This document shows, piece after piece, positions 52,492 through 59,873 of a DNA stretch of 64,000 nucleotides. Source of the stretch: Novosphingobium jiangmenense (GTDB taxonomy: Bacteria; Pseudomonadota; Alphaproteobacteria; Sphingomonadales; Sphingomonadaceae); contig NZ_JADQDC010000007.1 in the NCBI RefSeq assembly GCF_015694345.1, forward strand, positions 62,001 through 126,000. Reading direction: 5' to 3'. The position numbers were made by a program, and so were the translations under genes. How positions within the stretch are numbered: the first letter of the stretch is position 1; each line of letters begins with the position of its first letter. Below the pieces are notes generated by a model, which was given only the letters and a program-made list of their open reading frames with translations, made no database searches and was not told the origin of the DNA.

Positions 52492-52832
52492 GCTGGGCCG
52501 AGACGGGATCGGGATGATGATCCCCGGATGCGCAGGTCCGTGCAGTCGTGCCGGACCCGCCCGGCCTTCTTCGGAGGCGATCCAAGAGACCGGCTGCGGC
52601 GCGGCCGCAATGGCGGTGCGGCGACTATTTTCCGGCGGCGCGCCAAAGCATCGCATCAAGCGATGCGACAGACAAAAATTCGCGCGCCATTCCATCGCGA
52701 AGCAAAATAGCCGCCGCACCGCCATCCTCCGCTTCGCTTCGGCCTTTCAGGTGCGCCCGCGCCCCAGCCGGTCAGAGGGATCGCCGAAAGGCCGGGCGAG
52801 GTGCCCGGCTCAGAACCTCAAGGACGCCGATC
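52492..52832. other. Gene-free region before the DUF2493 gene with inverted repeat
   Basis: About 340 bp. Very GC-rich up to 52700; ORFs here have no ribosome-binding site. CGGCCTTTC (52740-52748) and its complement GAAAGGCCG (52786-52794) form a 9-bp inverted repeat that closes a 37-nt segment 38 bp before the DUF2493 ATG, similar in position to other leaders of this ICE. Confidence 0.55.
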
Positions 52833-53744
52833 ATGTCCGAGCCTTTCGAACCCGATCACGAAATGTCGCCCACCGCCCATCTCCTCGATGAAATCGCCCT
52901 CTACGGCTATCGACCCTTCTCCGACGAAGCCGACCCGCGACCACTTCCCGACGAACGCATCGCCGCCGGCGCTGTCGCCGACATGTTCGACGCGCTGATC
53001 GCAACAATGATCGACACCAGGCTCGAACCCGACCTTGAGGACCTGTGCTGGTCACTCACCAACCTCTTCCACCGCGCCGAGGGCCGGATCCAGCGCGACC
53101 TCGACGACAACGAGGATGCGCAGAAGCGTGGGCAGCGTGAACAGGATGGCTCCGAAGTCAAATCGGTCGAGCTTGAACGGCTGATCAATGAAGGCATCGG
53201 CCTGATCGAACGGCGCAACGCGATGGAGTTCATGCGCGAAGCCGCTTCCGACCAGTTTGAAGCGCATTTTCGCAAAGCATGGACCCCGCGCACTGGATCA
53301 CTGGTCAACCACCGCACCCTGACCGCCGCCATGATCGACAGCCGCGACTTCCTTGCTGCCAAACGCCGCTCAGAAACCGAGCCACTGCTGCCAGTCGGCA
53401 CCCGGATCGCATTCACGTCCGGCCCCGCCTACCAGGATCACAATCGCATCTGGGCCGCGCTCGACAAGGTTCTCGCCAAATATCCTGACATGGTCCTGTT
53501 CCACGGTGGCAACCCGACCGGCGGCGAACACATCGCGTCGCTCTGGGCACGAAATCGCAAGATCGTCCATGTCCCGTTCCGGCCAGACTGGGAGCGGTTC
53601 AAGAAGGCGGCACCATTCCGTCGCAACGATCAGATGCTGGAAGCGCTGCCCAAGGCCGTGGTCGCCTGCCCAGGCAATGGGATCAATGCCAACCTCGTCG
53701 ACAAGGCGCGCAAGCTTGGGATTTCAGTTTGGGCGATTGAATGA
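52833..53744 (+). CDS. DUF2493 (YAcAr, SLOG-type) protein
   Basis: 303 residues from ATG 52833. A helical N-terminal region (about 170 residues; DDNEDAQKRGQREQD acidic) precedes the DUF2493 domain: IAFTSGPAYQDHNRIWAALD, MVLFHGGNPTGGEHIASLWA and IVHVPFRPDW, the glycine-rich G-G-N/D pattern typical of the SLOG nucleotide-binding superfamily, ending AVVACPGNGINANLVDKARKLG. SLOG proteins bind or hydrolyse nucleotide derivatives and occur in defence systems, but this subgroup is a standard part of alphaproteobacterial ICEs. Role unknown. Confidence 0.85.
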   Translation: MSEPFEPDHEMSPTAHLLDEIALYGYRPFSDEADPRPLPDERIAAGAVADMFDALIATMIDTRLEPDLEDLCWSLTNLFHRAEGRIQRDLDDNEDAQKRGQREQDGSEVKSVELERLINEGIGLIERRNAMEFMREAASDQFEAHFRKAWTPRTGSLVNHRTLTAAMIDSRDFLAAKRRSETEPLLPVGTRIAFTSGPAYQDHNRIWAALDKVLAKYPDMVLFHGGNPTGGEHIASLWARNRKIVHVPFRPDWERFKKAAPFRRNDQMLEALPKAVVACPGNGINANLVDKARKLGISVWAIE

Positions 53745-53761
53745 GCCTCGTCACAGACTGA

Positions 53762-54295
53762 TCATTTTCCAAATGACTTCCACAGATCGTTCAAACGTAG
53801 CGTTATCGCATCAAGCGCAGCTTGATCTGCGGCGCTCAAGGTCACTGCAATGTATTCATCCGTTCGATACCGATCGAGAATTGCGTTGCGGGCCTTGGCC
53901 ATGGCGACAAACTCGATCGCAACGGGGCTGTTGCTGGCTGGCGCGATCACGTTGGACCGAAACCGACTTGGATCGTAGACCGCCGCCGCATCCGGCAGGA
54001 AAAGTATCTTTGCGACATCTCCCAACTGCGGACTGACGTCGAGCAAGTCACCGCGTCGATTGCGCCAGACTCCGTGATGCTCAGCCTCAAAGTACAGGCC
54101 GGGGATTTGCCAAATCGCCCAACCGTAGGCAATTGAACCACCCGCTCGGGATATCTTGCGCGCCACATTGTCAAAGCAGGCCGAGGCTTGTGCATCAGAC
54201 GACCGCTTGGATCGGATGTAAACCGGGCGGTCGGACGAAATTGACTGGCAGAAGCTCTTCAATTCCGGAGTTATCGATTTAGGCACCGTGTTCAT
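53762..54295 (-). CDS. Hypothetical protein with conserved GWAIW and AEHHGVW segments
   Basis: 177 residues from ATG 54295 (TTG 54301 gives two more). The central part (GSIAYGWAIWQIPGLYFEAEHHGVW, then RGDLLDVSPQ) is characteristic of a family of short bacterial proteins with a conserved Gly-Trp...Trp...Ala-Glu-His-His/Asn-Ala-Val-Trp core, often found in mobile elements and near SEC-C motif proteins; no enzymatic activity is known to me. It is transcribed against the rest of the backbone, alone, suggesting cargo. Base composition is lower in GC than its neighbours (A/T-rich codons near the end), consistent with later acquisition. Confidence 0.6.
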   Translation of the reverse strand: MNTVPKSITPELKSFCQSISSDRPVYIRSKRSSDAQASACFDNVARKISRAGGSIAYGWAIWQIPGLYFEAEHHGVWRNRRGDLLDVSPQLGDVAKILFLPDAAAVYDPSRFRSNVIAPASNSPVAIEFVAMAKARNAILDRYRTDEYIAVTLSAADQAALDAITLRLNDLWKSFGK

Positions 54296-54439
54296 TGGCA
54301 AGTGCTTAGCTCACGAGCGCAAGGCGCTCCAGAGCCACCATCCGCACATCTATCGGGGAACAACCCCACTCTCAAAGGCCAATCCGTTGGCCGCCTCAAA
54401 GCCTCCTTCAATCAACCCGTAAAGGGTCCGCTACGCGTT

Positions 54440-54550
54440 CGCGTGCGGCCACTACGGTGCTGAGCACCTTCGTGGTGATTGCGGCTTTGCGCCGTCTGTC
54501 CGGAGCCTGTCGAGCGGGGATGGTCCCTGCTCCGAGACAGGAGCTCGAAC
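54440..54550 (+). promoter_or_regulatory. Structured leader of the 54-aa ICE gene
   Basis: A hairpin GGTGC-TGA-GCACC lies near 54457-54469 within a larger imperfect stem (CCAC/GTGG), followed by CCTGTC and GACAGG that enclose GAGCGGGGATGGTCCCTGC and end 8-9 nt before the start codon region. A closed leader just before the ATG recalls those of DUF932 and ParB. Confidence 0.4.
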
Positions 54551-54715
54551 ATGTCACTCACCATCGCACAGCGTCACGCCTGGAGCCTCGCGCGCACCCT
54601 GATGGTCTGCGTCACCCTGTTTCACGCCGGTAACGGCTACGCCGCCGTCCCGACCGCCGAGTTCGACGGCGATCCCAGCAGCATCGTTCGCGAATATGAC
54701 CCCTTCAACCCCTGA
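54551..54715 (+). CDS. Small exported or membrane peptide (54 aa)
   Basis: ATG 54551 is preceded by ACAGGAGCTCGAAC (GGAG site). The product begins SLTIAQRHAWSLARTLMVCV, a hydrophobic signal-like segment, and ends with an acidic tail (EFDGDPSSIVREYDPFNP). Similar short proteins with an Ala-Arg-Thr-Leu-Met segment and a D-P-F end recur in sphingomonad ICEs and plasmids, as far as I recall. No function is known. Confidence 0.6.
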   Translation: MSLTIAQRHAWSLARTLMVCVTLFHAGNGYAAVPTAEFDGDPSSIVREYDPFNP

Positions 54716-54859
54716 CCGCGCCCCGCCGCACATCGCGCGCTGGCCGGATGCCCATCGGGTATTCCGGCCTGCACTCATATCTGCTATGACTGCCGGGCAC
54801 ATTGCGCTGCGGTGGAGGAGGAGAGCGCGTCCCTTGCCCTTGGCTTCAAGGAGGACGCC

Positions 54860-55264
54860 ATGCTGATCGGCCTTACCCTGATAATTGTCGCGGTTTTCAT
54901 GTGCTACGCGCTGCTATTCCGCCTTTCACTCAACGCCCTGCCGCTGCTCGTCGCCTTCCTCGCGGGTTCAGCAACCTATCGCAGTGACAGCGGCATCCTC
55001 GCAGCGTTTGCCGTTGCCGCCATCGCCGCGATTACATTGCTCGCCGCCGCCCAACTCGCGCTGGGCTTCGCCAAGTCCGACCTCACGCGGGCGGTAGTTG
55101 GCGTCGCCTTTTCCGCGCCCGCCGCGATCGCCGGCTATCACGCTGCTCACGGTATTGCGGCTGCGACCATGCCCCAGGGCGCATGGCAGCTCACCGTTTC
55201 GTTGCTAGGCGCCGCTGTCATCGCGGCTGCGTCCTGGACGCAATGGAGCCGCGCCCGCCTATAG
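54860..55264 (+). CDS. Small multi-span membrane protein
   Basis: 134 residues from ATG 54860, with a strong AAGGAGG 8 nt upstream. Four hydrophobic segments (LIGLTLIIVAVFMCYALLF, LNALPLLVAFLAGSATY, GILAAFAVAAIAAITLLAAAQ and AWQLTVSLLGAAVIAAAS) with short polar loops. No recognised domain. Comparable proteins occur between DUF2493 and DUF736 genes in related ICEs, so it is part of the backbone; a role in the transfer apparatus is possible but unsupported. Followed by a terminator-like hairpin. Confidence 0.7.
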   Translation: MLIGLTLIIVAVFMCYALLFRLSLNALPLLVAFLAGSATYRSDSGILAAFAVAAIAAITLLAAAQLALGFAKSDLTRAVVGVAFSAPAAIAGYHAAHGIAAATMPQGAWQLTVSLLGAAVIAAASWTQWSRARL

Positions 55265-55871
55265 CGTTGACGCCCCCTCAAAGCCCCGCCCGGCAAGTGC
55301 CGGACGGGGCTGGCACGGTCAGATCGGCCGTGACGAGCGAGGTGCTGGGATCAGGAGCGTTCTGCCCTCGTCGTCCGGATGGGGTCAGCCAAGGCGGGTG
55401 CCGGGTCGAGCCTGGACACGAATGCGCGGCCTTTCGGCGCCAGGACAACGACCGCCGATTGCGGGATCTCGACCGACCCGCGACAGGCGCGTTGAAGTCG
55501 CTGGAAGGCCGGGATGCGGAAACGATCAACGGTCACGCGACAAACGAAATCACCTTGCTCGCTGCCGGTCAGGCAAATCCGGGCCTGGCCATGAATTTCT
55601 GCTCAAGCGGGACCTGGACCCAATGCCGCCTCGTCAATGGCTTTGGTTGGCAGGGGATGGCTTCGCCGCTTGATCCCTTGCTGCAACGCCGTCTGCGCCA
55701 ACTTTCTTCCCCTGAGCGTGCCGCCCATTCCTCGCGAGGCAAGAAAGCCGCCTGGCCGCCGTCCTCCACTCACGTTCCGGCCGTCCCGGTGCAGCGGGCA
55801 CAAGCCCCTGCCATCAACCAGCCATCGAGGCCGCGATGGGCGCGGGTTCGACCAACTTGAAAGAAATCATC
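55265..55871. other. 600-bp region without a convincing gene
   Basis: Holds the terminator at 55282-55311. A minus-strand frame (55351-55536) reads somewhat protein-like (RFRIPAFQRLQRACRG) but has no ribosome-binding site or upstream continuation; it may be a fragment of a decayed gene. Near the DUF736 gene a self-complementary CCTCGCGAGG (55730-55739) lies inside a 7-bp inverted repeat (CTTTCTT 55702-55708, AAGAAAG 55741-55747), another structured leader. Confidence 0.5.
55282..55311 (+). terminator. Hairpin terminator after the small membrane protein
   Basis: AGCCCCG-C-CCGGC pairs with GCCGG-A-CGGGGCT around an AAGT loop (12 pairs, one mismatch), 18 bp after the stop codon. No T run. Confidence 0.65.
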
Positions 55872-56192
55872 ATGGCCAACATCGGAACTTTCACCAAGAC
55901 CGGCAACGAATACAAGGGCGAGATCGTCACCATGTCGGTGCAGCAGAAGAACGTCCGCATCGTCCCCGAAGCCAGCGACAACGAGAACGCACCGTCGCAC
56001 CGGGTCTTCGTTGGCCGCGCGGAAATCGGCGCCGCTTGGACCAAGACCTCGAACGAAGGCCGCGACTATCTCTCGGTCAAGCTCGACGATCCCAGCTTCA
56101 CCGCCCCGATCTTCGCCAACCTCTTCGACGACGAGGACGGCAAGAGCTACAACCTGATCTGGTCGCGCGCGCGCCGCACCAACGGCGACTGA
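55872..56192 (+). CDS. DUF736 protein, first copy
   Basis: 106 residues from ATG 55872. DUF736 signature: MANIGTFTKTGNEYKGEIVTM, ...PSHRVFVGRAEIGAAWTKTSNEGRDYL (shown in part) and SVKLDDPSFTAPIFANLF, ending YNLIWSRARR. The family is a small beta-rich protein universal in alphaproteobacterial ICEs and plasmids, with unknown function; it has been suggested to work with relaxosome or pore genes because of linkage. A second, distinct copy is at 60449-60778, so the ICE carries two paralogues. A terminator follows. Confidence 0.88.
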   Translation: MANIGTFTKTGNEYKGEIVTMSVQQKNVRIVPEASDNENAPSHRVFVGRAEIGAAWTKTSNEGRDYLSVKLDDPSFTAPIFANLFDDEDGKSYNLIWSRARRTNGD

Positions 56193-56204
56193 CCGCCAAG
56201 CCAG

Positions 56205-56230
56205 CCCCGCCCGGCGCCTGCCGGGCGGGG
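56205..56230 (+). terminator. Terminator after the first DUF736 gene
   Basis: A perfect 11-bp GC stem (CCCCGCCCGGC / GCCGGGCGGGG) with a GCCT loop, 12 bp after the stop; it also lies just before the end of the convergent XRE gene, so it may serve both. Confidence 0.75.
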
Positions 56231-56240
56231 TCTCAGCTGA

Positions 56241-56468
56241 TCAGGCATCGCCTGGACCGGGGAATCTGACGAGGAGAATGGAGGGTTCGGTCTCGAGGGC
56301 CGCTGCCAGACTCTCGATCATGTCGACTGACGCGCTATAACGACCGCGCTCGAGGCTGCTGACGTAGGTCCGGTCGATATCAGCCCGGTGTGCAAGCTCT
56401 TCCTGCGACAGATTGGCCGCAAGCCGGAGGCGTTTCAGATTGGCGGCAAGGACCTCGCGCAACTTCAT
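56241..56468 (-). CDS. XRE family transcriptional regulator
   Basis: 75 residues from ATG 56468, chosen because the more upstream start (56501) would lie inside the operator palindrome. The whole protein is one helix-turn-helix: LREVLAANLKRLRLAANLSQ and EELAHRADIDRTYVSSLERGRY, with the recognition helix in D-R-T-Y-V-S-S-L-E-R-G. It probably represses its own promoter and perhaps that of the DUF2285-type genes read the other way. Such small XRE proteins control ICE transfer in many alphaproteobacteria. Confidence 0.88.
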   Translation of the reverse strand: MKLREVLAANLKRLRLAANLSQEELAHRADIDRTYVSSLERGRYSASVDMIESLAAALETEPSILLVRFPGPGDA

Positions 56469-56486
56469 CGCGCGCACAAACCACCA

Positions 56487-56521
56487 TTGCAGAGTATTCA
56501 ACCACGGAGTATACTCTGCAA
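56487..56521. promoter_or_regulatory. Operator: 11-bp perfect inverted repeat upstream of XRE gene
   Basis: TTGCAGAGTAT (56487-56497) and ATACTCTGCAA (56511-56521), 13-bp spacer, 19 bp upstream of the XRE start codon. A third related half-site, GAGTAT overlapping the spacer, is present. Best candidate: binding site of the XRE dimer for autoregulation. Confidence 0.7.
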
Positions 56522-56693
56522 AACGGGTCGTCAGTTGCAGCGCGTCGTTCGCGTTTACGATGAGTTACGATTGCAGTTGTCCGTTCGGCGCATAGCGATC
56601 TCCCGAAAATGGGAGAATGATTAGCCGCAAATACAATCACCAAAACGGTGCTATAGCCAGATCGCGCGTCGAATCAGATGCGAGGCAAACGCC

Positions 56694-56951
56694 ATGACAA
56701 CGCCGAAGCTCGATGATCATTCGCCCGACGGGGAGACAATCACCCCTTACGACGAGACGCACCTCGTCACCTATTTGCGTCTACTTGATGCAGACGCCGA
56801 AGGGGCGGACTGGCAGGAAGTCGCGAGAATTGTGTTAAATCTTGACGTTTCTGCGGACCCGAAACGGGCGAAAGCCATTCATGCCAGCCACCTGGAGCGA
56901 GCCCGCTGGATTGCTCGCTCTGGTTATCGTGACCTGCTCAACCGAAAATAG
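56694..56951 (+). CDS. DUF2285-type small regulator
   Basis: 85 residues from ATG 56694, divergent from the XRE gene. YDETHLVTYLRLLDADAEGAD followed by WQEVARIVLNLDVSADPKRAKA and HLERARWIARSGYRDLL is the DUF2285 helical domain, present in most alphaproteobacterial ICEs as a stand-alone protein or as the C-terminus of a longer regulator (as at 57113-57887). It is believed to bind DNA and to activate transfer genes together with the longer form, but the mechanism is unknown to me. Promoter overlaps the XRE operator region. Confidence 0.7.
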   Translation: MTTPKLDDHSPDGETITPYDETHLVTYLRLLDADAEGADWQEVARIVLNLDVSADPKRAKAIHASHLERARWIARSGYRDLLNRK

Positions 56952-57112
56952 GCGCGTCCGATCTGTGCGGGGCTGATGGTATCAGTATTCTACCGGTACT
57001 GATCAGGGCCTTGTACGAACAGCGTTACGCCCTCTCGGTTACTTCCGACTCATCTAAACCCGCGAAATGCTTGTGGCTTGGCCTGTTAGCCACAGCGCTC
57101 AAGGGGATTGCG

Positions 57113-57887
57113 ATGTCAGGTGAAGCATCCTGGCGGTCGCCTTCGATGGCCCGCCAATACGCCAATCACGACTTTGCCGACTTCGCCCAGGAGTTCCTGC
57201 GGCGCAATCCGGATTACCGGGCGGACTATGCAGCCACCTTGGCAAGAATGGCAGCGCGGCCTTCCGCTGCCCTGGAAGAACAGGAGGGCCTGTCCCGGCG
57301 ATGGGGGCTCAGCTTTCCCCAACAACCCCAAGTCCGATCCCCGTCAGGATCCCGCGCTCTGGTCACCCGACGCTGCGCCTGATGTCATCATCCTCGAAAC
57401 CCCAGACGCACAATGCGCCATTCCGCTTCCCCCAGGTTGCGAACCGCTGACGGAAGGCCGCAGCACCAACGAGCGTCATGCTGTCTTTTCACACGGACCG
57501 GCCCGCCTTCGCCTTTGTGTACGACGTGCTGCTGCCCGACCTGTCCTGTCGCTGATCGTGCCGTGTGATGCATGTTGCTCCGTGCGCCTTGCCGCCGCGG
57601 CCCGGCTTGATCGGCTGACCCGAAGCGGACGCCTAGGCGCTGACCGCTCGGGCGCACCGTCGGCCTACCAGCGAGGCCGCTTCGCTCGGCTGCTGGCCAT
57701 CTACGACGCGCTTGAGGCAGGCGCCTCATCGCGCGATCTCGCCTACGGCCTCGTCTTCCCGAAGCAGCGCCCGCTCGCTGGCGCCATGTGGAAGGGATCG
57801 GGCGAGCGACGTCATGTGCTCCGCCTCGTTGCCGAGGCGCGCCGCCTGATCGCGCGTGATTACAGGAAGCTCCTCCTGCACTGCTAG
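57113..57887 (+). pseudogene. DUF6499/DUF2285 transcriptional regulator split by a +1 frameshift
   Basis: Two frames each carry half of one protein. From ATG 57113 (AAGGGGA upstream) the DUF6499 part reads MARQYANHDFADFAQEFLRRNPDY and onward to RRWGLSFP, then runs to a stop at 57382 with meaningless sequence. The second half, in the +1 frame, continues NNPKSDPRQDPALWSPDAAPDVI and ends in the DUF2285 domain (HVLRLVAEARRLIARDYRKLL). The switch point is TTTCCCCAAC near 57315-57325: one C too many. It may be a true mutation, a sequencing error in a homopolymer, or programmed frameshifting; without data I call it a disrupted gene. Intact relatives are about 250 residues. Confidence 0.65.
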
Positions 57888-58011
57888 TTTGGGGGGTGAC
57901 AGAAATGCGCGCCCGCATTCTGTCACTCCTTCAAGCCCCCGGCTCCACGCCAATGCTCGCGACACCAAGCGACAGCCCGCTGCGGCTGCTTGCTGAAGCC
58001 GGAGCCTTGCC

Positions 58012-58284
58012 ATGGACGCCAGACCCTCACCTGTAACCGCGCGTTTTTTGCGCACCCCCGATGCCGCTGTCCATCTCGGCCTTTCGGCTCGCACCCTCGA
58101 AAAGCACCGCTGTTTCGGCACCGGGCCGGTCTACCGCAAGCTTGGCGGCCGCATCGTTTATTCTGTGTCCGATCTCGACGCCTGGGCCGAACAGGGTTTG
58201 CGCCGCTCGACCAGCGATCCCGGCAACGGCGTGGTGCATCCGGCCAAGCGCCTCGATGGCTACACGCCGCCCGTTCGGCGCTGA
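58012..58284 (+). CDS. Helix-turn-helix (excisionase/AlpA-like) DNA-binding protein
   Basis: 90 residues. RTPDAAVHLGLSARTLEKHRCFG then PVYRKLGGRIVYSVSDLDAWAEQG is the MerR-like winged helix used by excisionases and plasmid replication regulators: helix with S-x-R-T-L-x-x-H, wing ending in Y-S-x-x-D-L-D-A-W. It lies 9 bp before repA and is probably co-transcribed; such proteins control replication or excision of ICEs. It is not the closest to the integrase (22 kb away), so a role in replication/transfer control is more likely than directionality. Confidence 0.82.
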   Translation: MDARPSPVTARFLRTPDAAVHLGLSARTLEKHRCFGTGPVYRKLGGRIVYSVSDLDAWAEQGLRRSTSDPGNGVVHPAKRLDGYTPPVRR

Positions 58285-58293
58285 GACTTTCCC

Positions 58294-59187
58294 ATGCCCC
58301 GCGCTCCGGTCTTTTCTTCCGCTGCCGAGCAGCTCGATCTGTTCGTCAGCCATGGCGGCGACATCGCCACCCGCGATGCGCAGGACCTGATGGCTTGGCC
58401 GTTCTTCAGCCTCGCCAAGTCGAAGCGCGTCGCGCCGATCGATTTCCGGATGGGCGAAGTCTCGATCCTTGTCGAAGCCACCGCCGAGCACGGCATGGCG
58501 ACCATCTGGGATGCCGACGTACTTATCTGGGTGGCGAGCCAGATCGTCGAGGCGCGTGACCGGGGGAGACCCACTTCGCGCCTCATTGCCGCGACACCGC
58601 ACGAGATCCTCGCCTTCACCCGGCGCGGCACCGGCAAGGCAAGTTACGAGCGCCTGAAGGCCGGTCTCGACCGGCTGCAGTCGACCACGATCGCCACATC
58701 GATCCGTCAGCGGGACGCGCGGCGGCGGCATCGCTTCTCCTGGATCAACGAGTGGAAGGAGCGTCTCGACGGCTCGGGCCGTGCCCTCGGCATCGAAATG
58801 ATCATTCCCGACTGGTTCTACGAAGGCGTCATCGATCAGGCGCTCGTGCTGACCATCGACCCTGCCTACTTCGCGCTGACGGGCGGGCTTGAGCGCTGGC
58901 TCTACCGTCTTGTGCGCAAACACGGAGGCAAGCAGAAAGGCGGCTGGAGCTTCGACTTCCAGCACCTCCATCTCAAGTCCGGAGCGCTGTCGCCGCCCAA
59001 GCGCTTCGCGTTCGAGCTGCGCGATATCGTCCGCCGGCAGGCACTACCGGGCTACGCGCTGTCCATTGAACATGCGCTTGGCCGCGAGCGGCTGATCTTC
59101 GTCGCTCACCCTGCCGACAGTTTTGAAGTCGCGATGCGGCGTGTCGGTCTGCGCCCAGTCACCTCCAAGCCTGTGGATATGTCGTGA
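58294..59187 (+). CDS. repA: Replication initiator protein A (RepA, PF10134 type)
   Basis: 297 residues. Conserved features of the alphaproteobacterial RepA family: LMAWPFFSLAKSKRVAPIDF near residue 30, the winged-helix parts ATIWDADVLIWVASQIVEA and TRRGTGKASYERLKAGLDRL, WYEGVIDQALVLTIDPAYFALTGG (in part) and ERWLYRLVRKHGGKQ, LKSGALSPPKRFAFELRDIV. It would bind iterons and start plasmid-like replication of the excised circular ICE. Repeats that look like iterons follow directly (59195-59258). Ends by overlap with the next gene (TGATG). Confidence 0.9.
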   Translation: MPRAPVFSSAAEQLDLFVSHGGDIATRDAQDLMAWPFFSLAKSKRVAPIDFRMGEVSILVEATAEHGMATIWDADVLIWVASQIVEARDRGRPTSRLIAATPHEILAFTRRGTGKASYERLKAGLDRLQSTTIATSIRQRDARRRHRFSWINEWKERLDGSGRALGIEMIIPDWFYEGVIDQALVLTIDPAYFALTGGLERWLYRLVRKHGGKQKGGWSFDFQHLHLKSGALSPPKRFAFELRDIVRRQALPGYALSIEHALGRERLIFVAHPADSFEVAMRRVGLRPVTSKPVDMS

Positions 59188-59873
59188 TGGCACACGGACT
59201 ATCAGGAACCGCGCCGCTCGGACGATTAGGAACCGCAAGCTCGGACCATCGGGAACCGAAATCGCCCGCAAAGGCACAGAAATCCTCGGGTTCTGACGCT
59301 CCTAACTATGCTAACAAGGAATCCTTCGGATTCCTGCTAACGCAGCCGCGCCTGTGGACGAACGGCGCCGCACCGCCGCAATTCCCCGCCGAAACGGGAG
59401 ACGATAGCGACCGCGGGCTGACCCGCGTCGCGCTGGTCTGGCACGAGGGTCGGCAGGAAGATTGGCTCAAGTTCGGCAAGCCCGTCGCCGAGCGGATCAT
59501 CGATCGCCACTGCCGGGAAGAGAGCTACGCTGCCGGCCAGGTGTTCGGCCTCGTGCGCTGGGCGTCCAACCAGTACGGGACGGTGCGCTCATCGCTCGAC
59601 ATTGTTCGCGCAGTCGAGCCGGGCAAAACGTGCACGCCAGTGCCGCAAGTTCAACCGGGCGGCGACCTACTGCTGGCCGTGCGCGGGTGGCCGAAGGTGG
59701 CGCAGGTTTTCCGTCTGATCGACCAGATCGAAGGCGCCGGGATCGATCCCTGCGAGGTCGCGCCCGATCACTGGCGCCACATCCATAACCGCCTGGCGGG
59801 CCGCGAGCAGCCCCGTGATTACAGTCCCGCGCGCCATCATGCTTGGCTGCTGCGCCGGAAACTGCTGCCATGA
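59187..59873 (+). CDS. DUF2840 protein
   Basis: 228 residues if the start is ATG 59187, which overlaps the repA stop (TGATG). The conserved DUF2840 domain begins only near residue 75: LTRVALVWHEGRQEDWLKFG, ERIIDRHCRE, GQVFGLVRWASNQYGTVRS, ...AVRGWPKVAQVF and DHWRHIHNRLAGREQPRDY. The preceding 75 codons are repeat-derived (iteron-like direct repeats and a hairpin) and unlike a protein; no other in-frame start exists downstream of them, apart from a CTG. Function unknown; the gene is invariably next to traF in ICEs of this type, and its stop overlaps that start (ATGA). Confidence 0.85.
   Translation: MAHGLSGTAPLGRLGTASSDHREPKSPAKAQKSSGSDAPNYANKESFGFLLTQPRLWTNGAAPPQFPAETGDDSDRGLTRVALVWHEGRQEDWLKFGKPVAERIIDRHCREESYAAGQVFGLVRWASNQYGTVRSSLDIVRAVEPGKTCTPVPQVQPGGDLLLAVRGWPKVAQVFRLIDQIEGAGIDPCEVAPDHWRHIHNRLAGREQPRDYSPARHHAWLLRRKLLP
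59195..59258 (+). repeat. Three iteron-like direct repeats behind repA
   Basis: CGGACTATCAGGAACCG (59195-59211), CGGACGATTAGGAACCG (59219-59235) and CGGACCATCGGGAACCG (59242-59258): 17-bp units 23-24 bp apart, about two helical turns, i.e. on one face of DNA. Consensus CGGACNATNNGGAACCG. Their place directly after repA is that of a plasmid origin; they also encode the odd N-terminus of the DUF2840 frame. Confidence 0.7.
59317..59335. repeat. 8-bp hairpin next to the iteron-like repeats
   Basis: AGGAATCC-TTC-GGATTCCT, preceded and followed by GCTAAC copies (59310-59315, 59336-59341), in a locally A/T-richer stretch. It may be the unwinding region or a regulatory site of the putative origin. 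Confidence 0.55.

Noticed and set aside
55351..55536. 61-codon minus-strand ORF between terminator and DUF736
   Set aside because: Partly protein-like but no ribosome-binding site and abrupt upstream stop; kept only as a remark on the gap.
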